Notes under the pieces: model-generated
Database searches by the model: none
What the model saw: the letters and a program-made list of their open reading frames with translations, nothing else
Told to the model about the DNA's origin: nothing
In this document: piece after piece, positions 44,474-54,031 of the stretch
Numbering within the stretch: position 1 is the first letter of the stretch
Layout of the letters: every line of letters starts with the position of its first letter
Program-made: the position numbers and the translations under genes
Assembly (NCBI RefSeq): GCF_000143145.1
Contig: NC_014313.1
Span: forward strand, 2,046,001-2,110,000
Direction of reading: 5' to 3'
Length of the DNA: 64,000 bases
DNA from: Hyphomicrobium denitrificans ATCC 51888
Lineage (GTDB): Bacteria; Pseudomonadota; Alphaproteobacteria; Rhizobiales; Hyphomicrobiaceae

Positions 44474-45166
44474 CTATTGAACGAGACACAGCAGATTGGC
44501 GAAATGCTGCGGAAAGTAGATGACCGCTACGCCGGCAGCTGCGAGCGCTAATCCTGCAAATGGTTTCCATCGCGTCCCGTCGGCACGCTGGCTGAGCCAC
44601 GACAATCCAAGCGCCGACGCGATCACGGCAGGAACGGTTCCGATGCCGAAGCCCAGCATGAACGTCGCGCCTTGGACGCTCGTCTGGGTGAGCGAGGCGA
44701 GGAACGCCGCGCCGTAGACCATCGGACAGGCGTTCAGTCCCCAGACCACACCCATCGTCACCGGCGCAATGTAACGGGTCTGTCCGGCGGGCCGCAGAAG
44801 CGTGTTCGCGCGCGACGCGATGGCCTGCATGCCACTATCAATCAGTGCGAGCCGTGGCATCACTCCGGCGAGGACCATGCCCATCCAAAGCAGCGACACT
44901 GCCGTTGCCCATTGCAGAACGGCCGGATTGCTGAAAGGCGAGTTGGCAAGCACTGAGCCGCCGAGCAGGCCCGCGACGCCGCCGATCGCGGAATAGGTCG
45001 CGATGCGCCCGACTTGCATCAATGCGAGATTGAGGTTCCTATCGCCGGGCGACTTCGCTCCGAGCAGCATATTGGCGCCGCAGGCGATCCCGCCGCACAT
45101 CGTGCTGCAATGGAATGCACTGGCGAGCCCCGCAGCTGCACCGCGAATGAAGTCCTGCTCAAGCAT
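44474..45166 (-). CDS. SafE/TauE-like membrane protein of the cbb3 operon
   Basis: 230 residues from the ATG at 45166, which is nested in the last codons of ccoS (8-base overlap). Starts MLEQDFIRGAAAGLASAFHC and contains the heavy-metal/sulfite-exporter block HCSTMCGGIACGANMLL and the mirror GLNACPMVYGAAFLASL, typical of the small 'urease accessory/SafE' proteins that follow ccoS in many alphaproteobacteria. The Cys/His-rich first motif suggests copper handling for the oxidase. About six membrane helices. Confidence 0.82.
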   Translation of the reverse strand: MLEQDFIRGAAAGLASAFHCSTMCGGIACGANMLLGAKSPGDRNLNLALMQVGRIATYSAIGGVAGLLGGSVLANSPFSNPAVLQWATAVSLLWMGMVLAGVMPRLALIDSGMQAIASRANTLLRPAGQTRYIAPVTMGVVWGLNACPMVYGAAFLASLTQTSVQGATFMLGFGIGTVPAVIASALGLSWLSQRADGTRWKPFAGLALAAAGVAVIYFPQHFANLLCLVQ

Positions 45167-45344
45167 CGCCTGCCGGTCCTCGATGCGGCGGCGCATCGGC
45201 GACATCGTTATCGTCGCTGATAGCGCGCCAGCCGGCACCTTCGAGATCGTCGAACTGGCCGCTGCGGAGCGCCCAAAGGAAGCCTGCCAGGCCCATCATA
45301 CCGAGCGTCAACGCAGCAGGAATGAGCCAAGCGAGCGCAGTCAT
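45159..45344 (-). CDS. ccoS: cbb3 oxidase maturation protein CcoS
   Basis: 61-residue single-pass membrane protein needed for cofactor insertion into the cbb3 oxidase. The chosen ATG overlaps the ccoI stop by four bases (ATGA). The conserved FLWALRSGQFDDLEGAGWRAI follows the membrane helix, which is the CcoS signature. The downstream SafE-like gene starts inside its last codons. Confidence 0.92.
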   Translation of the reverse strand: MTALAWLIPAALTLGMMGLAGFLWALRSGQFDDLEGAGWRAISDDNDVADAPPHRGPAGDA

Positions 45345-47536
45345 TGCGATGTTCCGATCATTGGCAGATGCAGTTTCATCGAACGTAGCCGAAGCGCGTT
45401 GGCGGTCACCATAATGGATGAGCCGGACATGGCCAATGCCGCAATCAACGGCGTCACGTAACCCAACATCGCGAGCGGCACGAAAACGGAATTGTAAACG
45501 ATCGCGATCGCAAAGTTCTGAAGCGCCAGACTGCGCGCGGCTTTGGCGATCGCCAGCGTCTCGATGACCGGCTGCAGCAGTTCGCCTTGAAAGACGGCGT
45601 CGGCGGCATTCTGGGCGATGTCGATGGCCGACGCGGGCGACAGCGAGGCATGTCCAGCGGCAAGTGCGGGCGCATCGTTGAGGCCGTCGCCGACCATCAG
45701 CGTCTTGTAGCCCTGCGCCTTCAACGCTTCGATCGTCTGCAGCTTCTGATCGGGGCGAACTTCGGCGGCCCAACCCTCGATGCCGCAAGCGACGGCTGTC
45801 TGCTCGACGGCATCGCGCCGGTCGCCCGACAGCACGCTGACCATGTATCCGGAGCGCTGCAGTTCAGAAACGCAGGCGTTCGCGTCCTTCCGCGGTTCAT
45901 CGACGAAATCGAAGCCGACGGGCGGTTTGCCTGCGGCGCCGTACCAGATCGATGCCTGGCCAGCGCCGGCGCCAACCCAAGCGGCGGAGCCCACTTTTTC
46001 TTCGACACCGGCCGAGGTCGTGATGAGACCGGAACCGGCGACTTCCTGCACGTCGTCGACGGCTGGCGCGCGAATGCCCTGTTCGCGGGCCGCTTTCACG
46101 AGCGCCTGCGCGTAAGGATGCCTGCTTGCTCCGGCAATCGAGCCTGCACGTGCGAGCGCGACCGTATCGATGCTGCCGCTGGTCCAGAGGCGTAGCTCTC
46201 CGGTCGTCAGCGTGCCGGTCTTGTCGAAGATGACGCAATCGATTTCGGCGAGACGCTCGAGCCCATCGGGTGCCTTGACGATGACGCCCTTGCTGAACAA
46301 CCTGCTCATCGCGGCGACCTGCACGGCGGGCACGGCCAGCGCCAACGCGCAGGGGCATGTGATGATCAGCACCGCGATCGCATAGGTCAGCGCCTGCTCC
46401 CACGGCGCGCCGATCAGCATCCAGACGACAAAGGTCGTCAAGCCGAGAACGTGCACGGCGGGTGCATAGAGGCGCGAGGCGCGATCCGCGAGACGCACGT
46501 AGCGGCCGCGGCTTTGCTCGGCGGCGAGCATCATGCGCCCGATTTCGCTCAGCAGCGTGTTTTCTTCGGCAGCCGTAATGCGCACGCGCAAGGCGCCGCC
46601 GCAGTTGACGGTTCCGGCATAGACGGAATCGCCAGCGCTAACGGCGCGCGGCCGTGTTTCGCCGCTGATCAGGCTCTCGTCGATTTCGCTCTGGCCGGAA
46701 ATGATTTCGCCGTCGCCCGCAACGCGCTCGCCCGCCGCGACTGCGATGATCATGCCGGGCTTGAGTTTCGCCGCGGAAATGACCTTGGTCGTCTGATCGC
46801 TTTCGACGATCGTGGCGTCTTTTGCCCTGAGGCCCAGCAGGTTTTCGGCCGCGCCCCGCGCCTTCGTGCGCATGCGCTCGTCAAGGGCCCTGCCGATCAG
46901 CAGGAAAAACAGAAGCGTAACGGCGGCGTCGAAGTAGATCTGATCCGAATTCCGCATCGTCTGGAAGAGGCTCATGCCCGTCGCCAGCAGGACGCCGAGA
47001 GAGATCGGCACGTCCATGTTGAGACGCCGCGCCTTCAGCGCCGCAATCGCCGATCTGAAGAACGGCTGGCCCGCATAGCCGACGGCCGGTAGTGCGATGA
47101 GCGCCGACAGCCAGTGAAACAACTCGCGGACGGAGCTGTCCATGTCGCTCGCCTGGCCTGACCAGACCGAAACGGACAGCAGCATGATATTGGCGGCTGC
47201 AAATCCGGCAACGCCGACGCGCGGGACGAGTTCGCTGACGCGCGCCTTCTGTTCGGTTTCGGCATCGTCCGCGAGAAGTGCCGACGGATAACCGGCGCGC
47301 TCGAGCGCCGTCGTCAGGTCGACCGTGGAACTCAGTTCGGGATCGACGACCACCGACACGCGTTTGGTCGTCAGGTTGGCCCGTGCCGCTTCGACGCCCC
47401 GCAGTGTGCGCAGCGCATTTTCAACCGAGCGGAGGCAATTCCCGCAAACAATGGTCGGCACCGAGAGGACGACCGTCTGACGTGACGTTGCCTTTGGTTC
47501 GTGCGTTACGACCGGGGCATCTAGGGCTGCTTCCAT
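45341..47536 (-). CDS. ccoI: Copper-translocating P-type ATPase CcoI/FixI
   Basis: 731-residue P1B-type ATPase that supplies copper for cbb3 oxidase assembly. N-terminal metal-binding domain with CxxC (Cys31/Cys34 in VCGNCLRSVENAL), eight membrane helices with the CPC motif (TCPCALALAVP), phosphorylation site DKTGTLTTGEL, and hinge GDGLNDAPAL. All catalytic motifs intact. It overlaps ccoH by 16 bases upstream and ccoS by 4 downstream. Confidence 0.95.
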   Translation of the reverse strand: MEAALDAPVVTHEPKATSRQTVVLSVPTIVCGNCLRSVENALRTLRGVEAARANLTTKRVSVVVDPELSSTVDLTTALERAGYPSALLADDAETEQKARVSELVPRVGVAGFAAANIMLLSVSVWSGQASDMDSSVRELFHWLSALIALPAVGYAGQPFFRSAIAALKARRLNMDVPISLGVLLATGMSLFQTMRNSDQIYFDAAVTLLFFLLIGRALDERMRTKARGAAENLLGLRAKDATIVESDQTTKVISAAKLKPGMIIAVAAGERVAGDGEIISGQSEIDESLISGETRPRAVSAGDSVYAGTVNCGGALRVRITAAEENTLLSEIGRMMLAAEQSRGRYVRLADRASRLYAPAVHVLGLTTFVVWMLIGAPWEQALTYAIAVLIITCPCALALAVPAVQVAAMSRLFSKGVIVKAPDGLERLAEIDCVIFDKTGTLTTGELRLWTSGSIDTVALARAGSIAGASRHPYAQALVKAAREQGIRAPAVDDVQEVAGSGLITTSAGVEEKVGSAAWVGAGAGQASIWYGAAGKPPVGFDFVDEPRKDANACVSELQRSGYMVSVLSGDRRDAVEQTAVACGIEGWAAEVRPDQKLQTIEALKAQGYKTLMVGDGLNDAPALAAGHASLSPASAIDIAQNAADAVFQGELLQPVIETLAIAKAARSLALQNFAIAIVYNSVFVPLAMLGYVTPLIAALAMSGSSIMVTANALRLRSMKLHLPMIGTSQ

Positions 47537-48012
47537 ATCCGGGCCCTCGATCTGTAAACGATCTTGCCGTTATCCGATGCGTTGACCGACAGCGTCCACG
47601 CGCCCTCCGACAATCCGGCGATTTCGGCGCCGTAGGTGCCGTTGCCCAAGGGCTCGAACGCGAAGCTACGGTCGAAAATGTCGGTCGCCGCGCGGCCGAT
47701 GTCAGCCTGCAGGTTGAGGCCGTCGACCGGCGTCTTGTTTTCATCGGTGACGGTAATCGAAAGGCGCCCCGTGGCGGAATCGAACGACCGGCTTTCGTGC
47801 CACCCGCGCTTATCCTGCAGGGCTTCTTCTTCGAGCGTATGGTTGTAGGCCAAGCCCTTGCGATAAGCGTCGGCCGTGTCGCCGCTGAATGTCGAAACCG
47901 CCTTCGTGATCATGATGACATCGACGGCAGTGACGATCAGAAAGAAGCCGACGAGGGCGGCAAGCACGTGCCAGCCGCGAATCGTACCTTTCTCTGACAC
48001 CGCAGCGCTCAT
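47521..48012 (-). CDS. ccoH: cbb3 oxidase accessory protein CcoH/FixH
   Basis: 163-residue protein with a membrane helix near the N-terminus (WHVLAALVGFFLIVTAVDVIMIT) and a periplasmic FixH domain containing AYRKGLAYNHTLEE, the family signature. Needed for assembly or stability of the cbb3 complex. Its start overlaps the ccoG stop by 4 bases; its end overlaps ccoI by 16. Confidence 0.93.
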   Translation of the reverse strand: MSAAVSEKGTIRGWHVLAALVGFFLIVTAVDVIMITKAVSTFSGDTADAYRKGLAYNHTLEEEALQDKRGWHESRSFDSATGRLSITVTDENKTPVDGLNLQADIGRAATDIFDRSFAFEPLGNGTYGAEIAGLSEGAWTLSVNASDNGKIVYRSRARIWKQP

Positions 48013-49493
48013 GACGGGCTCCTAAAGGTTGTCGTGCGTGACGTCGAGTGTCCGTTCGAAACTTCGTCGAGTTCGATCTTCACGGGTTCCGCATCGGACT
48101 TCAGGTCTTTCTTCTTGTCGCCGGGGAGCAACAGGAAAACCTTCACCGCCCGCACTTCCGACGGCCCCACTTCTATAGTCGGATCGATGCCGTCGAACTC
48201 GACGAATTTGGGCTGCAGTCCAGGCACGCCGCTGAAGCGCAGCTTGAATTGACGCGTATGCTCGATCTTGTTCGCAATCTTCACCGTGTAGCCGTTGCGC
48301 ACGCCGCCGTCGCTCAAAACGACAAACAGCGGATTGCGATCCTGGATGACGCTCAGCTCGAAATCGGCGCGATTGAGAAGCGACCAGCCCATCAGAGACG
48401 CGACGAGCGTGATCATAATCGTATAAAGGATGGTGCGTGGGCGAATGATGCGCCAGCCCTCGCGCGGTGCGGTCGTGGCGTTGGAGAGGTTGCCGATCGT
48501 CGTGTAGGCGATCAAGTCACGCGGCCGTTCCACGCGATCCATGATCTCGTTGCAGGCGTCGATGCACAGCGCGCACTGGATGCATTCGAGCTGCGATCCA
48601 TCGCGGATGTCGATGCCCATCGGGCAAACGGCGACGCATGCGCGGCAATCTATGCAATCGCCGCGATCGTCCCAAGTCGTGCCCTTCTTATGGGCAGCGC
48701 GCGGCTCTCCGCGAAGATCGCGATACGAGATCAGGAGCGAGTCGTGATCGACCATCGCGCCCTGGATGCGCGGCCACGGGCACATATAGATGCAGACCTG
48801 CTCGCGCGCGAGGCCGCCAAGCAGATAGGTCGTGAGCGCGAAGAGCCCGAGAAACACGTAGGCGACGACGGGCGCCGTTCCGTGCAGCAGTTCGACGCCC
48901 AGCGTCGGCGCATCGCGGAAATAGAAAACGAGCGCGCCGCCCGTCGCGAGCGAGATCAGCACCCACGACAGATGTGTGACCGTTTTCTTCCAGATCTTTT
49001 CGAACGTCCAGCCCTGACCATCAAGACGCAACTGCGCGTTGCGATCGCCCTGCCAGAAGCGTTCGACTGCGATCATGAGATCGGTCCAGACGGTCTGCGG
49101 ACAGGCGTATCCGCACCACATGCGACCGGCGATCGATGTCACGAGGAACAGACTGAGCGCACCGAGGACGAGCAGCCCGGTGACGTAGTAGAATTCCTGC
49201 GCCCAGATTTCGATCGGCCCGAACAAGAGACGCTGATTGGCAAAGTCGAACAGAATGGCCTGATCCGGCAATCCCTCGCCACGGTTCCAGCGCAGCCACG
49301 GCACGATGTAGTAGATGCCGAGCGTGATCGCCATCACCACCCATTTGACATTTCGGAACGTCCCGCGCGCAAGCTTGGGGTAGATCTTTTTGCGTGAGAC
49401 GTAATCCGAATGCGCCGGCGTGGTAGGGGACGGCGCAGAGTGAGCGCTATCCCCTCCGATCAGAAATTTGTTCGGTTTGCTCGTCGTCGTCAT
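48009..49493 (-). CDS. ccoG: Cytochrome oxidase accessory protein CcoG/FixG (ferredoxin-like)
   Basis: 494-residue membrane iron-sulfur protein of the cbb3 operon, proposed to reduce copper during assembly. Several membrane helices, the sequence RMWCGYACPQTVWTDL, and two adjacent [4Fe-4S] motifs: CIDCRACVAVCPMG and CIQCALCIDACNE. The C-terminal Ig-like FixG domain occupies the last 120 residues. Overlaps ccoP and ccoH by four bases each. Confidence 0.95.
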   Translation of the reverse strand: MTTTSKPNKFLIGGDSAHSAPSPTTPAHSDYVSRKKIYPKLARGTFRNVKWVVMAITLGIYYIVPWLRWNRGEGLPDQAILFDFANQRLLFGPIEIWAQEFYYVTGLLVLGALSLFLVTSIAGRMWCGYACPQTVWTDLMIAVERFWQGDRNAQLRLDGQGWTFEKIWKKTVTHLSWVLISLATGGALVFYFRDAPTLGVELLHGTAPVVAYVFLGLFALTTYLLGGLAREQVCIYMCPWPRIQGAMVDHDSLLISYRDLRGEPRAAHKKGTTWDDRGDCIDCRACVAVCPMGIDIRDGSQLECIQCALCIDACNEIMDRVERPRDLIAYTTIGNLSNATTAPREGWRIIRPRTILYTIMITLVASLMGWSLLNRADFELSVIQDRNPLFVVLSDGGVRNGYTVKIANKIEHTRQFKLRFSGVPGLQPKFVEFDGIDPTIEVGPSEVRAVKVFLLLPGDKKKDLKSDAEPVKIELDEVSNGHSTSRTTTFRSPS

Positions 49494-50410
49494 TGGGCTT
49501 TTTCTGGCACCGTTGCGGCCGGAGCGCTCGCCGCTTCGGCTTGCCCTCCACCGAGAGAATACACGAAAAGCGTCAGCATTTTAACTGCGACTGGATCGAG
49601 ACGCTCCAACCATGCCGGCATGATGCCGCCGCGTCCCGTGCGAACGCTCTGCATGACGGCTTCCTGCGAGCTGCCGTAGAGCCAGATGGCATCCGTCAAG
49701 TTGGGGGCGCCCATGTCCTGATTGCCCTTGCCCTGCTCACCGTGGCAGGCGGCGCAGTTGTCGGCATAGATTTGCGAGCCTCGCTTGGCCGCCTCGGCAT
49801 CGACGTCGAGATGCGCGAACGAGCGAACGAAGTTTGCGACGTCGCTGATCTGCGCATTATCGAGGATCTTGTCGGTTCCGAAATGCGGCATCGCCGTATC
49901 GTGCGCCTTCGGGTTTCCGTTTCTGATGCCGTAGGAGATGGTCTCGTGAATCTGATCGAGATTTCCGCCCCATAGCCAATCGTCATCATTCAGGTTGGGA
50001 TATCCGATGCCGCCCTGAGCACCACGACCGTGGCAACCGGCGCAGTTTTCACCGAAAAGCGCTGCGCCGCCGGCGATCGAGAACTGAAAGAGTTCTTCAT
50101 TCTTGCGGATGTCGGCAAGCGGAAGCTCCGCGATCTGCGTGCGATATTTCGCCTGCCCCGCCTTCCATTCGTCGATCTCATTCTGCACTTGCGTGCGCTG
50201 GCTGAACCCCAGCACGCCCATCGTGTAGCTGTTGACCAGCGGCCAGGCCGGATACACGATCCAATAGCCGATGGACCAGAGTATGCAGGCGTAGAACGTG
50301 TAGAGCCACCACTTCGGTAGCGGCTTGTTCAGTTCGCAGATGTCGCCGTCCCAGACGTGGCCGGTCGTTTCGACACCCGTCACTTCATCGATTTTTTTGT
50401 GATGGCTCAT
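49490..50410 (-). CDS. ccoP: cbb3 oxidase subunit III, diheme cytochrome c
   Basis: 306-residue diheme subunit that feeds electrons to CcoN. Two heme c sites are visible: CAGCH (Cys123-His127) and CAACH (Cys219-His223), with Met ligands likely in TAMPHFG and in GGIMPAW. N-terminal membrane helix around residues 33-55 (WWLYTFYACILWSIGYWIVY). Start overlaps the ccoQ stop (ATGA). Confidence 0.96.
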   Translation of the reverse strand: MSHHKKIDEVTGVETTGHVWDGDICELNKPLPKWWLYTFYACILWSIGYWIVYPAWPLVNSYTMGVLGFSQRTQVQNEIDEWKAGQAKYRTQIAELPLADIRKNEELFQFSIAGGAALFGENCAGCHGRGAQGGIGYPNLNDDDWLWGGNLDQIHETISYGIRNGNPKAHDTAMPHFGTDKILDNAQISDVANFVRSFAHLDVDAEAAKRGSQIYADNCAACHGEQGKGNQDMGAPNLTDAIWLYGSSQEAVMQSVRTGRGGIMPAWLERLDPVAVKMLTLFVYSLGGGQAEAASAPAATVPEKAQ

Positions 50411-50583
50411 TGCTTATCCCAATCGGCAGGTGGCGCATCGTCACGAAGAGGCATAGCGGACGCCTCGACGAATTTAGCTTTGTTGCTTCTGCGAAAAGCG
50501 TAGATGTACGCGGCGATCATGATGCCCATGAACAATGCGAGCGACGCGATCTGCGTAACGACTTGTATGTCTTCGTAAGGCAC
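50407..50583 (-). CDS. ccoQ: cbb3 oxidase subunit IV
   Basis: 58-residue membrane peptide, GTG start at 50583 with a GGGGAG ribosome site. Reads MPYEDIQVVTQIASLALF then a helix (MGIMIAAYIYAF) and a polar tail ending in DWDKQ. Size, single helix and place between ccoO and ccoP identify it as CcoQ, which stabilises the complex. Confidence 0.92.
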   Translation of the reverse strand: MPYEDIQVVTQIASLALFMGIMIAAYIYAFRRSNKAKFVEASAMPLRDDAPPADWDKQ

Positions 50584-50596
50584 GGCCTAATCTCCC

Positions 50597-51334
50597 CTAT
50601 CGCAGGTTGGGACCGCTGGCGTCGAACTTGGTGAAGTCGACGAGCGTGCCGAGCATCTGCAGGTAGGCGATGACGGCATCGAGTTCCGTCGGAGGGACGT
50701 TCTCTCCCGCCGCCTGGCCATCGAACTTACGCACCTGCGCCTTCGGATAGCGCGCCAGCAGAGCCTTGGCCTCCTTCGTGTCCGGCGAGATTTGCGCAAC
50801 GACGTCCTTGTCGGCGTTGGCGATCATCTCTTCGGTGTAAGGCACGCCTATCGTCTGCAGGGTTTTCATGCGCCGCGAAATATTCGACGTATCGAGCAGC
50901 GTCTGATCGAGGAACGGGTAGCCCGGCATGATGGACGCCGGCACCACCGAGCGCGGATCGCGCATGTGCTCGACGTGCCAGGCATCCGAATACTTGCCGC
51001 CGACGCGAGCAAGATCCGGACCCGTGCGCTTCGACCCCCACTGGAACGGATGATCGTACATACTTTCCGCGGCCAGCGAGTAATGACCATAGCGTTCGAC
51101 CTCGTCGCGGAGCGAACGGATCATCTGGCTATGGCAATTGTAGCAGCCCTCGCGCACGTAGATGTCACGTCCGGCAAGCTCGAGAGGCGAGTACGGGCGC
51201 ATGCCCTGCACTTTCTCGATTGTCGATTTGACGTAGAACAGCGGTGCGATTTCGACGATGCCGCCGATCGACACGACAATCAGCGCGCCGATCAGAAGAA
51301 TAATCGAGTTTCGCTCGAAGATAGCGTGGTTCAC
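50597..51334 (-). CDS. ccoO: cbb3 oxidase subunit II, monoheme cytochrome c
   Basis: 245-residue membrane-anchored cytochrome c with one heme site CYNCH (Cys64-His68) and the family block [13 protein letters not shown], then [21 protein letters not shown] and MPGYPFL (Met ligand). The N-terminal helix ([19 protein letters not shown]) anchors it. It starts 12 bases after the ccoN stop. Confidence 0.96.
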   Translation of the reverse strand: MNHAIFERNSIILLIGALIVVSIGGIVEIAPLFYVKSTIEKVQGMRPYSPLELAGRDIYVREGCYNCHSQMIRSLRDEVERYGHYSLAAESMYDHPFQWGSKRTGPDLARVGGKYSDAWHVEHMRDPRSVVPASIMPGYPFLDQTLLDTSNISRRMKTLQTIGVPYTEEMIANADKDVVAQISPDTKEAKALLARYPKAQVRKFDGQAAGENVPPTELDAVIAYLQMLGTLVDFTKFDASGPNLR

Positions 51335-51346
51335 GATTATCGCTCC

Positions 51347-53011
51347 TTATTCGGCTGGCATTGCGATGGCGCCGGGGCGCAGTTCCGGTGCTGCGGCGAC
51401 CGCGGGCTGATCCCGTACGTCGACCGACACGTCGCTGCGAATGGTGCGCCAGATGTTGTAGGCCATGATCAACCCGCCGAGCAGGAACAGGACGCCGCCT
51501 GTCGCACGGATGACGTAAGGCCAATGCAGCGCCTCGACTGTTTCAATGAACGAATACTTGAGGAAGCCGAGGCGGTCGTATGCACGCCACATCAGCCCCT
51601 GCGTGATGCCCGCCACCCACATCGACGAGATGTAGAGAACGATGCCGATCATCGCGAGCCAGAAGTGCCACTCGACAAGCTTCTGCGAGTAGAGACCCTT
51701 GCGCTTCCAAAGCCACGGAACGAGGCAGTAGACGGCACCGAACGAGATCATGCCGACCCATCCCAGCGCGCCCGAGTGCACGTGCCCGATCGTCCAGTCG
51801 GTGTAGTGCGAGAGCGAGTTGACCTCTTTGATGGACATCAGCGGTCCTTCGAACGTCGACATGCCGTAGAAGGCGACACTGACGACGAGCAGCCGGATGA
51901 CCGGGTCGGTTCTGAGCTTATCCCATGCACCCGAGAGCGTCATGAGACCGTTGATCATGCCACCCCATGACGGCATCCACAGCATGATCGAGAACGTCAT
52001 GCCGAGCGTCTGCGTCCATTCCGGCAGAGCGGTGTAGTGGAGATGGTGCGGACCGGCCCAGATGTAGAGGAAGATCAGCGACCAGAAGTGCACGATCGAC
52101 AGGCGGTACGAGTACACGGGGCGCTCGGCGCGCTTCGGAATGAAGTAGTACATGATGCCGAGGAAGCCGGCCGTCAGGAAGAAGCCGACGGCGTTATGCC
52201 CGTACCACCATTGCGTCATCGCACCTTGGACGCCGGGGAACAGCGGGTAGCTCAGCGTTCCGAGAAACGATACCGGCAGCGCGAGGTTGTTGACCACATG
52301 CAGCATCGCGACAGTGACGATGAAGCCGAGGAAGAACCAGTTCGCGACGTAGATGTGCGGTTCCTGGCGGCCTCTGAGCGTGCCGAGGAACACAAGAAGA
52401 TAGGTGACCCACACGAGCGTCAGCAGGATATCCGCATACCACTCGGGCTCTGCGTATTCCTTGCTTTGCGTTACGCCCATCAAATAGCCGGTCGCGGCGA
52501 TGACGATAAAGAGCTGGTATCCCCAAACGACGAACCACGGCGCCCATTTGCCCGGCATTCGCGCCTGGCTCGTGCGCTGGACCACGTAAAGCGATGTCGC
52601 GATGAGCGCGTTGCCGCCGAATGCAAAAACGACGGCTGAGGTGTGGACCGGGCGCAGGCGGCCGAAGTTGGTCCACGGCAGGTCAAGATTGAGAGCCGGG
52701 AACGCGAGCTGCCAAGCGAGAATGTCGCCGACAAGAAAGCCGGCGACGCCCCAGAACACGCACGCGATTGTCGCGACGCGAATTGGGCCATCGAAATAGC
52801 CGGAACGCTTCTCTTCTCTGAGATTGGTCGGATGGGTTGCGACATATAAACCAGCCGCGACGCCAGCAACCAATAAAAGCAGTCCCTGAAATCGGAGTAT
52901 TTCCTCCTCTCCAGCGACCGCGAAGATCAGACCAATTACGCCCATTATGACTGCGCTAATCAGCGCCAGCGAGTCGCTTAATCCTGAGCGCTCGTCCAAT
53001 ACATCTTGCAA
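51347..53011 (-). CDS. ccoN: cbb3 oxidase catalytic subunit I
   Basis: Heme-copper oxidase subunit with 12 or more membrane helices, reducing O2 at high affinity. The frame is open to a TTG at 53068, but that codon is 3 bases from the FixK box and would precede any plausible start site. The TTG at 53011 has a strong GGGAGG ribosome site (53017-53022) with 5 bases spacing and gives 554 residues, close to known CcoN, so I use it. Typical segments: [18 protein letters not shown] ([16 protein letters not shown]), [26 protein letters not shown], and [18 protein letters not shown], carrying the heme and CuB histidines. First gene of the operon. Confidence 0.95.
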   Translation of the reverse strand: MQDVLDERSGLSDSLALISAVIMGVIGLIFAVAGEEEILRFQGLLLLVAGVAAGLYVATHPTNLREEKRSGYFDGPIRVATIACVFWGVAGFLVGDILAWQLAFPALNLDLPWTNFGRLRPVHTSAVVFAFGGNALIATSLYVVQRTSQARMPGKWAPWFVVWGYQLFIVIAATGYLMGVTQSKEYAEPEWYADILLTLVWVTYLLVFLGTLRGRQEPHIYVANWFFLGFIVTVAMLHVVNNLALPVSFLGTLSYPLFPGVQGAMTQWWYGHNAVGFFLTAGFLGIMYYFIPKRAERPVYSYRLSIVHFWSLIFLYIWAGPHHLHYTALPEWTQTLGMTFSIMLWMPSWGGMINGLMTLSGAWDKLRTDPVIRLLVVSVAFYGMSTFEGPLMSIKEVNSLSHYTDWTIGHVHSGALGWVGMISFGAVYCLVPWLWKRKGLYSQKLVEWHFWLAMIGIVLYISSMWVAGITQGLMWRAYDRLGFLKYSFIETVEALHWPYVIRATGGVLFLLGGLIMAYNIWRTIRSDVSVDVRDQPAVAAAPELRPGAIAMPAE

Positions 53012-53070
53012 AGCTGCCTCCCGATCCCACCAGGGAAGCCGCACACTCGGATGATGAACAGTTAGCAACC

Positions 53071-53084
53071 TTGATTTAAGTCAA
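53071..53084 (-). promoter_or_regulatory. FixK/FNR-type box for the cbb3 operon
   Basis: TTGATTTAAGTCAA (reverse TTGACTTAAATCAA) is one mismatch from the FNR consensus TTGAT-N4-ATCAA and an exact fit to the FixK form TTG(A/C)-N6-(T/G)CAA. A class II start about 41 bases away would be near 53036, upstream of the TTG at 53011. Confidence 0.75.
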
Positions 53085-53257
53085 GTGCGTCACTGGGGCT
53101 CGCGCGGTGATTGTCTTCGACTTTCGCCCAATCCGAAATGTTGTAAGGGACCTGCGACTCGCAACTTTTATGACAGGTTATCGCAGCCATACCTGCGTCA
53201 GAATGGGCCCCGAGTGCAACGACGACGGAAGACCGGCGCAGGCAATTTCAGATCAGG

Positions 53258-54031
53258 TTACGCGACGACGTGGAAGCCGTGGTCGGCATAGGACGTCGAG
53301 CCCGTCATGGCGCTTCCGGCGTCGCTTGCGAGAAATGCCGAGATGCGCCCGATCTGTTCGATCGTCACCAGCTGATGATCCGGCGTGCGCTCGCGCGTCT
53401 TTTCCAAAAGCTCGTCGAAGCGATCTATCCCTGAGGCCGCGCGCGTCGCGATCGGCCCGGATGACAGCGCGTGCACATGGATGCGGCGCGGCGCGAGATC
53501 GGAAGCGAGAGTCCGCACCGTCGCTTCCAGCGCGGCCTTGACTGGCCCCATGAGATTATAGTGCTCGACCACGCGGCTGGCGCCGAAGAAACTCACCGTT
53601 TGCAGGCTGCCGCCATCGACCATCAACGGCAACGCCAGCTTCGCCATGCGGATGAATGAGTGGCATGAGACATCCATTGCCATCGCGAAGCCTTCGGCCG
53701 AGCACAGCACAAGACTGTTGTGCAAGTCCTCGCGTGGCGCGAAGGCGATGGAATGCACGATGCCGTCGAGACGACCCCACGTCGCGCGAATGGTATCGAA
53801 AACGCTTTCCAACTCGCCTTGAATGCGGACATCGCACGGGACGATGATCGACGCGTTCAGTTCCTCCGCCAACGGCCTCACATGTGGTTCGGCCTTGGCG
53901 TTCAGGTACGTCACCGCGAGGTCGGCACCGGCGGCCTTCAGTGCCTCGGCACAGCCATAGGCGATGCTGCTCTTGTTGGCGATGCCGACGACAAGAACGC
54001 GCTTGCCGGTGAGATCGACGATCGGTTTCAT
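53258..54031 (-). CDS. fabI: Enoyl-ACP reductase FabI-type SDR (second copy)
   Basis: 257 residues from the ATG at 54031, one base overlapping the kinase stop. Cofactor loop GIANKSSIAYG, VHSIAFAP, catalytic Tyr-x6-Lys in HYNLMGPVKAALE and SSGPIATRAASGIDRF are all present. It is the paralogue of the island gene at 30991-31773, and both share the GP before the catalytic Lys. It closes the phaC operon. Its natural substrate may be crotonyl-CoA, to feed the phosphotransacylase, or enoyl-ACP. Confidence 0.9.
   Translation of the reverse strand: MKPIVDLTGKRVLVVGIANKSSIAYGCAEALKAAGADLAVTYLNAKAEPHVRPLAEELNASIIVPCDVRIQGELESVFDTIRATWGRLDGIVHSIAFAPREDLHNSLVLCSAEGFAMAMDVSCHSFIRMAKLALPLMVDGGSLQTVSFFGASRVVEHYNLMGPVKAALEATVRTLASDLAPRRIHVHALSSGPIATRAASGIDRFDELLEKTRERTPDHQLVTIEQIGRISAFLASDAGSAMTGSTSYADHGFHVVA

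Noticed and set aside
48048..49397. 449-codon plus-strand frame opposite ccoG
   Set aside because: Antisense to an intact conserved gene, skewed composition, no motif.
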